A stretch of 64,000 bases of DNA, taken from assembly GCA_028023455.1 (NCBI GenBank), contig JAQFVV010012419.1:1622501-1686500 (forward strand), given 5' to 3'. The DNA comes from Epiperipatus broadwayi (taxonomy: Eukaryota; Onychophora; Udeonychophora; Euonychophora; Peripatidae). Below the pieces are notes generated by a model that saw only the letters and a program-made list of their open reading frames with translations, searched no databases and was not told where the DNA came from. This document shows, piece after piece, positions 47,270 through 59,640 of this stretch. How positions within the stretch are numbered: the first letter of the stretch is position 1; each line of letters starts with the position of its first letter. A program made the position numbers and the translations under genes.

Positions 47270-49190
47270 ATTATTAATTTATATTATACCAGGGACTCTA
47301 TTTAATGCTATATTAAATAATTTTGTGTTTTTATTCTTACTTACATATAGTTAGCAGGCTCTATTTCTAGCCAAATGTGGTTCCTGATATAACGGAATTT
47401 AGAGTATTGGTGCATAGTTCTTTATATAAATATCTTTAAAAGTATTTAGGAGTTAATTATAATTTCTAAAGTCCATATATTTTATTTGTTTTAAAATATA
47501 TAATTACTAATATATACTTATGATACTAGGTAACCATAAACATTGATGATAATCAGAATTGTTATTACTTTCTATTATAAACACAATTTCATGTTTATTT
47601 TAGCATTGTTTATATGGATGGTGCTTGCTTATTCATATTATACTCTATGACTGTCATTTGAAGACAGTAGTCTCAAATTTTACATTATATTTAAATCCTG
47701 TCACAAATGATTAAATTTGACATTATTGTATGGTCTTCTGCTTGGATCCTTTACAAATGATATCCAAAGTGGTGTATGCTTTGTTAGTAATGCTTGGTGA
47801 GCATCTTACCAGCAGAGTTACCATCATTATTTCGATATATTTAGCATTAAGTTAATTTTTATTTCATTACCTATTTGCCTTAAGTAATAATTATTTTTGA
47901 ATTATTGTATGAAACCAGATCTATCCACTGAAATATTATTGCAAAACAATAAAAAAAAGCATCACAAGACATGTTTTATTGAAATCCAAATACCAATTCA
48001 TCAGTGTCAATATAATTATCAACTTCCATTCAACCCAATGACCATATTGGATGTGGCATTATATCAACAAGATATAAATGGTGATTATAATTTGAGAATA
48101 TAAAGAGTATTATGCTTACATAGATCACATCATTATTTAAGCAAATATGTTGATAACACATCAAATAAGATTATAGTGTTCTTAGATTTTTTTTCACTAT
48201 TATTACAGATAAATCACATATATTATTAAAAACAACATATATTTGATCCACAATGTGTTGAACCAATAAACAAAACATTTTTAATTTAGGGAATCTTCTT
48301 CTTAAAATAAATATTTTATGAAATTTAAATCTATATAATATCAACAGAATGATATTGCAAAGAAATAAACTAAAATCCTCACAAAATATGTGGTTCATAT
48401 AAACAGCAAAACAGTTACTTTTAGAATAAGTGGTGAGATAGTAAATTTTCTTTTAGTAAAACATGCATCTTGTAAAAAGTTGATTTATTTCATTGAAATG
48501 TTGTATAAATATGATAATATATGATACGAGTTTGAGGTTAAGCCCTATAAGTAAATAGGAATATTCATATCACAATATTATAATACAAAAATATTTTATT
48601 CATATTTGCACAAAAAATGTGAACAAAAATGCATAGCCTCCTGTCCCATGATACATTTGTGGATAAATCAGCACCTGTCATTTGACCTATGTCCCAGGCT
48701 AATGTCCCAGGCTATCATGTATCTTCATCATTTTTATGTGCTATACTAAATTATAAAAACTTAATAATTTTTTTGCATTCATTTGGAACAACTCTAAATA
48801 TTTATTATTACTAATCATTTATTTTTTTGAAATATTATTATAATACTCTAAACCAAGTTATAAACTCTAAACTTAAATATTAATTGATCTATGTTTATTA
48901 AGTATAATCATCATAATCAGTTTAATTTCACTTTTCCTTCCTATCTGCATTATCTTAAATAAACTTTTAAATTTCTATTTTACAATATATACTTAAAGCA
49001 TATAAATAATGGTGAATGATTCTCTAAAATGCATCACTACCTAAACCAGTAGTTAAACCATTCTCTCACATGTATCCATCATATTTGTTAATTATTTGTA
49101 TGCTGTAAATAGACTAAGCTTAATTAATAAGTGCTGAATCTTTTGTATTCACTTATTTGGCAATATATTTTTCAGATATATTTATTATTG
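47270..49190. other. AT-rich sequence without a gene
   Basis: A 13-bp tandem pair (ATGTCCCAGGCTA) lies at 48690-48715. The 68-codon frame at 47897-48103 has no recognisable features. Nothing else is seen. Confidence 0.5.
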
Positions 49191-49194
49191 CTTA

Positions 49195-49540
49195 TTTATA
49201 AAGCTCATCATGGCAGCAAACTTCCTTATTTCATTGATCTATCTCACATATGGTGTTTTTTTAGGTCTTTTAAATCTTTTGGGATTTAGTTTAAAATTTC
49301 AACTGTCTATCTACTATCATCTCTATTAGTAATATGCCCAGACCATATTCACTTCATTCTCTTAACTTTTTCAATGATTTCAGTAATACCTTATCATGTA
49401 TTTTACTTCGATTCCTTCTTGCAACTTTTTCATCCATTACTTCATATTTGGTTGAGTCTTCTACAGTCTCTGTACCACTCTTCCATTAACTGTCCAAGTC
49501 TGAGACCCATAAATAAAGATGACAAAACATACTTAGTGAT
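49195..49540 (-). pseudogene. RTE-type LINE 3' fragment
   Basis: Minus-strand translation across frame changes gives YGSQTWTVNGRVVQRL at the start (about 49515), then a region matching the RTE tail (MVWAYY for the trp-ala-gly-his segment, RPKKTPYVR for the basic stretch, INEIRKFAAMM at the end). It is short and heavily decayed. A plus-strand ORF at 49374-49574 is its antisense. Confidence 0.6.
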
Positions 49541-49639
49541 AACCTTTTTTTTTCCAAAACAGAGGTGTATTTAGTCAAAATAAGAGTCATAGATCACATG
49601 ACCCTATTCTCTTAAGGTTGTAAGTTATAAACAATGAGG

Positions 49640-49805
49640 ATTGCCAATTCCTCAACAAGCTTTGCGATAAATGTTAGCTAGAAAACCTACACTGGAGTTC
49701 CAGAGCATGAAACCATAGTCAGAGGTTTGAGGGGGGTCCTGAGAGAGATATTTTAAATGCTTTTTCTAGCTAAGCATTTATCACAAAGCTTGTTGATGTG
49801 TATTT
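49640..49805. repeat. foldback MITE-like repeat
   Basis: Arms CAACAAGCTTTGCGATAAAT (from 49652) and the complement ATTTATCACAAAGCTTGTTG (to about 49796) are nearly perfect over about 35 bp, including TAGCTAGAAAA. The loop is more G+C-rich, with GAGGGGGGTCCTGAGAG. Confidence 0.85.
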
Positions 49806-50144
49806 CCTTTTAATATTAATTTATTTCTAACAAAAACATTCGATCTAAATTTAATTCTACTTATTTATAAAGCTAGATATTATTATATCACTTTAAATAC
49901 AAACATAACACTTTAAACTCAATTGAAGCTTTATGTATCTATTATTACTAAGTACAATTACATGGGATCTTCAATTTAATTTTGTTCCCTTTTTTCAAGT
50001 GCAATATCTTAGGGATGTTTTTAAAACTTCTGTTTAATTATATATGTTTCAAATACTTAAATGAAAACATCTAAAAACAAAAAAAATACCCATGTTTTAA
50101 TTAATTTTTAATCTAGTTAAAGATTAAGATTTCTTTAAGCATTA

Positions 50145-50293
50145 AAAATCTTGGACTTGTCAAGCATTGTTAACTAAGAGGTTAGCACAGCTGCCTTGCA
50201 AGCAAGCAGTTGGTTGCAGACAGTTGTTGCCAGTCCGCCTCCCAGCAGATGCTATGACATATGTAAAAAAAAATAAAAAAAAATCCTGGACTT
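50145..50293 (+). mobile_element. tRNA-derived SINE, older copy
   Basis: It shares CTGCCTTGCA, the GCAGTTG block and the end GATGCTATGACA followed by an A-rich tail with the SINE at 24297. The flanks AAATCTTGGACTT (50146-50158) and AAATCCTGGACTT (50281-50293) are a 13-bp duplication with one mismatch. The B box is damaged. Confidence 0.75.
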
Positions 50294-50299
50294 TCAATT

Positions 50300-50825
50300 T
50301 TCAATCAAAATTTGTCTGTTCTTATTTCTTTATTCATCGTGTTAAAACAACTTTTTGTAGACTTCTTTAACTCATCGTTTTTTGTTTTTTTTTTTTGGTT
50401 TTTGTGATCATTGATACATCATTGTTTTGGTCATTCTATTTTGTTAGCATTCTAATCAACATATTTTATTTTAATCTCACATTACGACATTTCATGAAAT
50501 AATGTTTTGTTTTCATAAGAAAATTGGCCAGACATAGTAAATTAACTTTTGATGAGATATAGTAATATAATTTCTTTAAATGATGTAGGTAAATGTTGTT
50601 ACCCACTACATACATTCTTGTTGTTGCAGCTGTTATTACAATGTGATTATTCATATAGTGTATGAACATGGATGGGTTGTTCACCAACATGGATTAGCCA
50701 GCATGATGAATTTATTGGTTTTTTACATCTAAGATTAAGATCAAGGAACACTATGGCCTTTTTCTCAGTTGCCTGATAAGGTAGAATGAATGTGCATGTA
50801 TAATAATTTTTTTCCCAATAGATAT
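50300..50825. other. AT-rich sequence, possible 5' flank of the LINE
   Basis: Minus-strand frames at 50466-50690 and 50647-50889 show no recognisable family. Nothing is firmly identified. Confidence 0.4.
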
Positions 50826-50829
50826 ATAA

Positions 50830-52830
50830 AATCATGACAGACAAAAGTAAATCATGGCCCTTATTCCCAGGAGGCTGTAAAGTCACCATTCAAGCCAGTG
50901 ATTGGTGGTCAAAGGTAGAAGGTGCTAAGAATCCCCTAATTGTGAACCCATACTGCCATTTGATGATGACTTTTTATTTAGGTACTTACAACTGCAGATC
51001 ACTTTCAAGTGAAGGAAGATTGCAAGAATTAGAAGAACTACTGTCTTATATTAAATAGGGCATTATTTGACTTTGTGAAGTTAGAAGAAAAAGTGAAAAG
51101 ACAACTGATTTAAAAAGTGAACATATACTCTATGATAAAGGCACAAATATTGGAAATATAATTGGAGTAGGATTTATTATAAATAAAAAGTGAAAGAACA
51201 ACATTGTGGAGATTGATGGTGTATCGGACAGAGTGGCAAGATTAGTTATACAACTTAATAGCAGATACCAAATGCAGATAATTCAGGTTTATGCCCCAAC
51301 AAGTTCTCATAGTGATGAAGTAGTAGAAGATTTTTATATGGATGTACAAAAGCTTTTGAACAGAGTAAACAACATTTTAAAATTGTTATGGGAGACTTTA
51401 ATGCTAGAATTGGTAAACAAATGAAAGATAAAAGTACTGTCAGTAAATTTGGTTATAGTAATAGAAATGAGAGAGGTCATAGACTTGTGGAGTTTGCAAA
51501 AAAAGAAATACTTTATATTAGAAATTAAAAAAAAAATGTTTAAAAAAATAGACATGGAAGCATCCAAATGAAGGTATCACAGAATTGGATTATATTTTTA
51601 TTAACAGAAAATACATATTTTAAGATTGTAATGTTCTTAATAAAGTCAACACAGGAAGTGATTATCAATTAGTAAGATGTAAGGTATGTGTTATTGCAAA
51701 ACAGAAAGATAAAAATAATTAAGAAAAATAATATTTACAGTTAATATTCTGAATCTTCAAAAACATTTTAATGAAATTAAACTTTCAAATAACATGATTC
51801 AGATTTGAATGAAATTAATATGAAAATAAATGATACACCCAATAAAATTTTTACTGAGACTAATTTATGAAGAAAATAAGGAATATGAAAATATACAAAA
51901 ATGATGCATTAAAAAGGATTGAATATCTTGAAATGTGTAAAATGGTGTGGAAAAGAATTAAAAATGATATAAGAAATTATAACTATGGATTAGCAAGAAA
52001 AACTGTAGAAGTGAATAAAAGTCTCAAGAGTGGTAAAATAACATTTTGGTATTGGTAGGAAATTTATATCTGCAATAAGAAAAAAAGATGGAATTATTAC
52101 TAAAAACAGAAATAACATCATGAAATGGGTAAAAGAATTTTATCAAGAATTATATAGCAATAAAGAATAAGTACCATCTACATCTATTCTATCCTCTGAA
52201 TTGTTCAGGATTTTAAATGAACAAATGAGACATGCAATTAAATTTATAAAAAAAAAAAGCTCCAGGTAATGATGGATTTATAATCAATATGTTAAAAGAA
52301 GGTGAAGAAATAAGAAAAATTTTGATAAAGTTATATACCAAATGTTTAAATGATAAAGATGATTGGAAGAATACAGTATTAATATTGGTATTTTAAAAAT
52401 GTGATAAGGAATATATTATAATTACAGACATATCAGCCATTGATCAGTTTTATGCAAAATTTTTACCAAGATAATTACAACTTGTCTACAGAGACCATTG
52501 GATTTCAACCAACTAAAAGAACAAGGTGGATTTAAAAATGGTTTTAGTTCATTAGATTATAGCCAAGTATTGAAAGAAGTTATAGAAAAGACCAATGAAT
52601 ATGAATTGCCATTAGTGATTAAAGCATTTGATCATCAAGGTTATTATTTTGATTTTACCTAACCTAGATAAAGGAAAAACAACTATATTGCTTCAAAAAG
52701 AAATTTCACTGTGGTCATGTAAGAAAGCAAATGTGAAAAACAGATTAAAAATTCCTAGAACTAAATTTGTAAAGGTGATAGAACTATTTTATAGAATGTT
52801 AAAAATAGTTAATTAGTCGTGAGGAATGTA
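50830..52830 (+). pseudogene. RTE-type LINE, endonuclease and N-terminal reverse transcriptase
   Basis: The plus strand encodes the N-terminal half of an RTE protein, often annotated as craniofacial development protein 2-like. The AP-like endonuclease begins LGTYNCRSLSSEGRLQELEE (about 50970) and continues LCEVRRKSEKTT, INKK and VEIDGVSDRVARLVIQLNS (51211). The motifs VYAPTSSHSDE (51288) and GDFNARIGKQ (51392) follow; the final catalytic box reads GSDYQLVR (about 51655), where the catalytic His is replaced by Tyr. Connecting sequence leads to the RT region DFNQLKEQGGFKNGFSSLDY (about 52503). RT motif A is degraded (LVIKAFDHQ) and the FADD box is not reached. Many stops and frameshifts are present. 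Confidence 0.82.
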
Positions 52831-52859
52831 TGAAAAAAAAATTAGTCTTCATTTTGAAT

Positions 52860-53860
52860 TAAACTATTGATTAGTAAGAAATTTTCTAAATTCTGAAGAA
52901 AATGTTCAATTTAAATTTAGAAAAAAATCTGTATAACTTTTAATGGTATATTAGCAAAGACAACTGAGATTAAAATGCATTACAAGCTAAAAATTTAAAT
53001 TAATTATTCAATATGTGTTTAAATTTTTTTACAAGCCTAATTAATGAATAATAGAAAAGAAGAAAAATCAGAAAATAAACTTGTTGTTGATTTATTTGAA
53101 CATGTTTAAATGTTTGTGCAGAGTGGAGATTTATTTAGAATATTCATCAAACTTTTTGTAGTGGATTTTGAAGATCAGGATTATATGCAATGCAACTTTA
53201 AAACTAGCTAGAAAGGATGCATCCAATTTAAAATTTTGTCCCATCATTTGTGCTTGTTGTTTGATGTTTTGTTTAACTACACATGTCTTTTAACAGAGAG
53301 AATATAGAAGTACTTCAATACATGATGAATGGTAAACATTTACAGGGCAAACATTGTAGTATTAAATAAGAAACTGGAAATGGGTTTAAAAAATATAGAT
53401 TTTTTAAATTTTAAATTTATCACTAATATTTTTTTTGTGTAAAATGAAATATAAATGCAAAGTATTTGTTGTAGTGACAATTTAACGAATTTATGTTTGC
53501 AATTTGGTATTTAATGTTTAAGTCATGCTTAAATATAAGAAGGGAGTAATCACGAGTTATAATGTGAAAGTGTGTGTGTTGGGGGCACATAGTTAACTGT
53601 ATATTTTGACCAGTATATACTTTAAGAAATTAAGTGTAATAAGATTATCTGAAAGGAATGACAAACTTATTATAAAATATAATGTATTTATCAAAGTAAG
53701 AAAGAATTAATGTTATAGTAAGAAAATATCGTGATCTCATTTGGTATAAAGAAAAAAGATATTCTATTGATAATAATAATTGAAATAGATTATTTGTTAT
53801 GTAACATGATCATAGATATGGTTAGAAAATTATTGCATGGGGAAGTTTATATTAAGTTAT
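52860..53860. other. AT-rich sequence without a gene
   Basis: Possible continuation of the decayed LINE for a short way, with no motifs. Nothing else. Confidence 0.45.
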
Positions 53861-53863
53861 TAG

Positions 53864-54109
53864 TCTAGAATTAGTAGAGTAATAGATGCTAAATACACAA
53901 TCAAGGAAGATGAGTTAAAATTCCAGGATAGGATAAAATATCATTCTGAAGAACTGAGGAATAGTTTATGTGGAGTAAACTGTGGGATACCCATATATTT
54001 ACTGGAAAGAGATGAGAGGGTTTTCTACAAAGAAATGAGGATAGTATGTTCCATAATTGCTCAAGGAAGAAACCAGAGTAAAATGGGGGTAGAATCATTA
54101 AAAAAATGA
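53864..54109 (+). other. open frame without ATG, possible decayed coding fragment
   Basis: The plus frame is open for 81 codons with non-repetitive composition: DELKFQDRIKYHSEELRNSL, then CGIPIYLLERDERVFYKEM. It starts after an in-frame TAG at 53861-53863, which also provides an acceptor-like AG at 53862-53863. No family is recognised. It may be an exon or an old transposon fragment. The minus-strand ORF at 53901-54098 overlaps it and looks less protein-like. Confidence 0.25.
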
Positions 54110-56090
54110 TTTCCTGCCAAAATATGGTACCTCATATTTAAAAGAAGCATCCATCCTTTTTATTAGGATATATTATTGAATATAGTATTTAATAAAATCA
54201 GTTTCTCATCAATAATGTTTTAGGTAAAATATAACATAGGAGGCATCAAAAGTAGATGAAATATATAAAGGATCTTATAATTTCTTCCTAAATCTTGATA
54301 GATTTACTTGAAGGTAAAACCATGTACAGAACAGATATTTTATGTTGAATAGTAATTTAAATAAATTATTAGATGAGTAAAAATAACTGAGAGATCAAAG
54401 AACACTATAAAATATCAGTGATACAGAGAATGGAGGCATAAAGGAATTATATGAGATGGAAAAAGTTCTTAGTTTAGTGTTCACTTTAATTACATTATGA
54501 ATATTGTTTTATATTTTTTATTATCACAGCAACAATGGTTTTCTTGATTAAATTATAGTTAATATTTTATGTCAAGTTTGGTAATATGAAATACAATTTA
54601 AATGGTACAATTTTTGGATGATAGTGAGAACTAAATATCAGGTAGTAAAGAAAAGGACTAAGAAGGTAGCTTTCAGATAACTCATGAATGATGCAAAGAC
54701 ACCATAACAATATGAAAGCATACATGATAATAAAATAATAAACATACATTTAAAAAGAACTAGATACTAACTATGGGAGGGTTGATTTTATATAATAATC
54801 ATTATGTACTTGTAAAGAATGTAAATAATTTGCTGCCTATGTAAAACAGTTTAATGCTTATTTTTTATATTGTTAATGAAGTATTTAACTTTATATGTAT
54901 AATTGTTTGTTATTTATTCTTAGTGTTGTAAATAAATAAATATTTTGATTTAAACTTTGTCATAGTAATTTTATTGAGTCTGAGAGTCATTTTCATCATA
55001 AGTTCATATCAATAAAACACATTATCTACATAAAATTATACATTACGATTACACGCCTCATTTGAGAAGCTATGCTTAAGAGTTTATAATTAATTCATTA
55101 ACTATCAATTGCTTTAAATTATAACTATATTAAAGAAAGCTTATAGTTACATATTTTTATTAGATGCAAAATAATTTTACAGAGCCATATAAAAATACTC
55201 TTAAATATTACAAAATGGAGAGCATATAATAGAAATTAGCAATATGTTTGAGAGTCACATTCTAATTTTATAATCTAAGTTGAAATATATGTTATATCAT
55301 AATTCAAAATTATTATATAATTTCAGAGTACAAGTTACTAACCAAATATATTTTAAATTTGTAATTCTGAAGGAGTTAATTACAGTGGGTGAATGCTAAC
55401 TAATTAAGAGATGTATTTCATTGAATTAGACTTGGTAGATAATAGTGATGTGATGAAGCTTGGATTATAAGAAAATAAGTATTCTAAAGTAGTTGTTGTT
55501 AACATAAGTATGAGAATAAGTCTTAGGAAAAGTAAATTAAATTATTTAAGTGAAGGTAATGAGTGTTAATTTCCATGTCTTATTATTATAGTTAGATCAA
55601 GTTTCCAATAGGAAATTAATCAAGGTTTATAATGGTAAGTATGTTTTTATTAAATGATTGGATCCCAGTAAAATCCTTCTTGCAATTCAATTATTTAATT
55701 ATCAATATAATTGTTATATTGGATTTTAGAGTAGAATATTTATGATCCATGAAATAGCCATAGGATAGCATTAATTATTTTAAATTGTGTAGTTTGGTTA
55801 ACGTTTTTATTTTTAGGATTCTTAAATTGTAGAAGAATAGTTATTTCATTATTTAAATGAAATATTATGTTAGTCATTGCATGTTGTGGGAGTTTTCCTA
55901 ATGATTATAATAGGATAGTAGCAGGAGAATTGTCATAATAGCATAGCCATTGTGGAGTGTATTTTATATACTTCTCAATGTTAAAACCACTCTCCTGTAA
56001 TCATCCCTAAAGTCTATTTTATGTTTTAATGTTTAGCAAGTTTCAAGCCCCATAAGGAGTCTTATACTTCATTGTTGTTATACATGATGG
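54110..56090. other. AT-rich sequence without a gene
   Basis: Nothing recognised. Confidence 0.5.
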
Positions 56091-56099
56091 TTTATTATT

Positions 56100-56350
56100 G
56101 AACTAGCATAGTAGGGATAAAATAAAGAAGGCAGGGTAAAGTAGAGAGGTGTGTTATAACAATACAATTTAGTTGATGGATCATCTTCAATGTCCTGCCT
56201 GCCAGCTATCACAAAATCTTGCAGACCTATTTGAAAATGTTCTTGTGTTTCATGGCTAGATAAAAGTATGAATTGTTTTAAACATTTCAGTAATGCAACT
56301 GTTATACCCAAATTAAAGCAAAATTTACTGTTAGCACATTGATGTATCAT
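56100..56350 (-). pseudogene. mariner-type transposase, N-terminal fragment
   Basis: Mariner transposases begin with a bipartite helix-turn-helix DNA-binding domain. The minus strand from 56350 reads CANSKFCFNLGITVALLKCL, then QEHFQIGLQDFVIAGRQDIE ending EDDPSTKL. This matches the family pattern: a Phe-Cys-Phe-x-Leu-Gly start, a leucine-rich helix, a Phe-Lys-Glu-Gly-Arg-like segment and Glu-Asp-Asp-Pro before a Ser-Thr-Lys end. The DDD catalytic domain was not recognised downstream. No inverted termini were found, so this is a short fossil. Confidence 0.6.
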
Positions 56351-56359
56351 GGATTAAAG

Positions 56360-57255
56360 TACAAAATAGTTATATTTTAGAATATAGATATGACTGTGCC
56401 ATAAAATTATCATGGTAAATACATTTCATTTCAAGATTTATTTTCATGTGTTTTTCAATATGATTTTAACATGCATTTCTTATATCTCTTATTAACAAGC
56501 TTACATTTATTTTTATTTACCGTGGCACAGATATACACATTTATTCTAATAAACTGGAATGAAAAGAGATTTATATTTTAACTTTTAATTTATAATAATA
56601 ACACTCTTTAACTTTTATGAAGATATTTTAAATAATAATAACACTCTTTAACTTTTATGAAAGATATTTTAAACTGAGTTAATTATAATAATTAGGATAT
56701 AAAGAAACATGTATTTGGAAATCTGGTGTAAAATGCAAAATAATGATATCATCTTTCATTAGAGATGCAACACCAAGGGATGTGAATTATTATTTAAAAG
56801 CTGAATAAATACTATTATATTTAAAACCTGATTTCTAAACAATTTTAAATGCATACAAATGACACTTTATAACAGATTAACCATGCCTAATAATATTTTG
56901 CATTAGGTGAATTTAAAATATGATTTGTCAACATTTAAAGAAAACAGTGTCTACAGAGGATCTTGACAGTTTAATGAGTAATCTCATAAAAAGGTTTGTG
57001 CATTAATGCATATATGTATATTTGTCACTCATAGAAAATTTTATAATAGTATAATGTAAATACTTGTGGACATAAGATGTGTAAAACAATGGAACTTGAA
57101 TAAAATTGTAAAAACATTTTCTTTTGTATTTAAAAAAGGAATAGAAAAGGTTTTACAACTTTTTCTTTAACATTGTCTGAGAAATCTTGTAACTGATTTT
57201 CTATTCACTTTCCAATTTCCAATCTACTTGCAATATAGTGTGTATATACATATAT
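56360..57255. other. AT-rich sequence with a short tandem duplication
   Basis: A 40-bp unit containing AATAATAACACTCTTTAACT occurs twice in tandem (56594-56673). Nothing else is recognised. Confidence 0.6.
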
Positions 57256-57263
57256 ATATATAT

Positions 57264-59307
57264 TATAACGATCGAAATGAAAGTGAAGATCAAATCTAAC
57301 CGCAAACTACGATATCCGCTCTACAGGGTGCCATCTAGGCATTTGAACCTAGTAAAATTTATAGAGTAGGCAGATACACGCTGTTAAGATTCCACTTTAT
57401 TTAAATATTCAGATCATTAGCCCAAGTCACTAGCTCAGTGGAGACGCAGAGATAAAAATCTATATCTTAATTTATATCTTAAATATAAATACATAAAAGC
57501 CACTGCCAGAAATTAACACATAAAAATATTTATTTACGCACATATAAATCATTCTAATTTGAGGAATAAGTTTAACATTTTAGATTTTTATATTAATCTT
57601 TAGTTTTACATTTAAGTAAATTACAACCATGAGTTTAATATTGTATGAATAGACTACATAGATCTGCATTTGAAAAGAAAATATTCTTCCCTGATTTAAC
57701 CTTAGGCAACAAATTTCGCAATCAAACCAGCGCCAATCCATCTGATACATTTATGTATTCAATGTAGCATGAAAATACGACAACACAAAATACTATACTG
57801 TCAAGAATGTACATCTGATCAGTAAGTAGAATTAGAGAAGACATTGTCTCTCCACCAACAGGAATGTCACATCTGTTGGCGAGTAGAACAATAAACATAA
57901 AACTCCATAGGAATGGACTACGGTCCTTAGCCGTCTTACAAACCCATCCATAGGCAAACAGAAGGTGTGTGGCTTATATATATAATCCTGCCCGTAGCGG
58001 ATCTCATACTACATCTACAATTACACAAATATATCCAATCCATTGAACCAATTCAACTATGAAATTAATAACCTAAGATTACCCTCCCTTAATATAACTT
58101 TACAAAACTATATAGCCATTCACGCCCAACTTAAATTTAACGTTTAAATACGTTCGCACAGATTATTTTTATACAATTTGTTTTATAATGTCGAGTATAG
58201 ATCGGCTGCACAGATTCCACAGTCAAAAACATTCCAAATTAAACACAACCGATCAAAATACAAAGTCAATCGATAACGTCAATTGCTGAGGGAATATAGG
58301 AGACCCTTTGGTGTTCATCATAAGACACCGCAGTGACATTGTTGACTTATATGTTCTAATCGACTTTGAAAACCACAACATAGTCAACCGCTAACGAATC
58401 TATGCAATGTCTATACCCAACTTAAATGTAATGCATTTAATAATTTCTACAATAAATATTATTACAAATAAAAATAATAAAATGGAAATGATTTTAGCAA
58501 AACTTAACTATATAAATTTAAACAATCAATTATTAATTTGAAAATCAAATAAGAGTTCATTTTAAAATTTAAATTAGCTGAATCTTTAAAAAAAACAATG
58601 ACGAAAGTTCTTAATTACTTTTTTTTGTTGTTGTTAATTCGTAAAGTTCATAGCTCACGGTAGAAGAGTCCAGGTTTCTGCTTTTAATTCCCGCGACACC
58701 TCCATTGGAAGATAATGTTCTGGAGACGGCAATAGCTGGTTCAAGGTATCACAGTCTTTTCATTTTTTTTTAAATAGAGAGTGTGGTATGTCCATCCTAC
58801 TACATCTCTCAAACACAAAATGCTGGAACTGTCTGAAAAAACTGTATTTCCTTTTTTATATTATCCACACGGATTCAATCAACAAAACGTCACTAATCCA
58901 TCACTTTCATTAGGGTCCGAGCCAAGGCTTAGTGCTTCCATTGGTCAAGCTAATTTCTCTTTATTTTCTTATCTATCTTTCATCAGATCATTTTAATTAT
59001 ACAAAAGCCCAAGGCTAGCTTGCTTTTCAAACAATTTATAAACAATCATTTCCATTTACAGATTACAAGATCTAATTAATACCTGTTTTTATTTTTAAAT
59101 CTTGTACTTTTTTTTTTATAAAAAAGTACGTTCAAATACTTATTTATTTGTTTTTTTTAAAAAAATATTTTTAAAGTTTGGCATCTGTGCGAATGTATAT
59201 ACGTTTAACAAACATTTTAATTTTAGCGTTTAGTTTTTTACTTTTATTTGCGAACTTTTAAGTTTTTATTTTAAATTAATGTAATGACATATTTATATAT
59301 CGTTACA
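57264..59307 (+). mobile_element. unclassified 2-kb repeat with LTR-like ends in a TA tract
   Basis: The start TATAACGAT (expected TGTAACGAT) and the end ATCGTTACA are inverted complements with one mismatch. Both sides are flanked by ATATAT (57258-57263 and 59308-59313). The interior has more G+C than the surroundings at 57290-58450, a TATATATAA (about 57976) before CCTGCCCGTAGCGG, and internal inverted segments around TCTGTGCGAA (59185) and its complement near 58155. A tRNA-like SINE fragment lies inside. It could be a solo LTR or a terminal-inverted-repeat element. No protein remnant was recognised. Confidence 0.45.
58640..58770 (+). repeat. possible tRNA-derived SINE fragment
   Basis: TAGCTCACGGTAGAAG (58652-58667) resembles a Pol III A box and GGTTCAAGGTA (about 58738-58748) a B box, with a T-rich tail following. 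The spacing of about 85 bp is wider than in a normal tRNA. Confidence 0.3.
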
Positions 59308-59580
59308 ATATATATATATATATATAAATATTTATATAAATATTTGAAAATACAGTACTCAAAAGTTTATAAAAACTATATGTATAACCGTCACTTAGAA
59401 GAGCTTTCAACTAACTTGTATTTTCAAATATTTATTTATAAATATACATATATTATTTTGAAGAAATACAGACATCGATTTGTAATATATATATATATAT
59501 ATTGCAATCAGTTGGGTTACATGGCACATAACAATATATATATATAAACATTACAAGCATAAATATATATATATATTTGT

Positions 59581-59618
<38 letters not shown>

Positions 59619-59640
59619 AATATATATATATAAAGTAGAA
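59308..59640. repeat. TA-rich simple repeat region
   Basis: Several (TA)n tracts are interleaved with AT-rich spacers (59308-59328, 59485-59502, 59533-59545, 59585-59635). The 87-codon frame here is low-complexity. Confidence 0.8.

Noticed and set aside
47897-48103. 68-codon plus ORF
   Set aside because: No recognisable motif, no splice context and no compositional contrast with the flanks.
59284-59547. Plus-strand ORF of 87 codons
   Set aside because: Made of TA-repeat translation (YIYIYIYK); no protein character.
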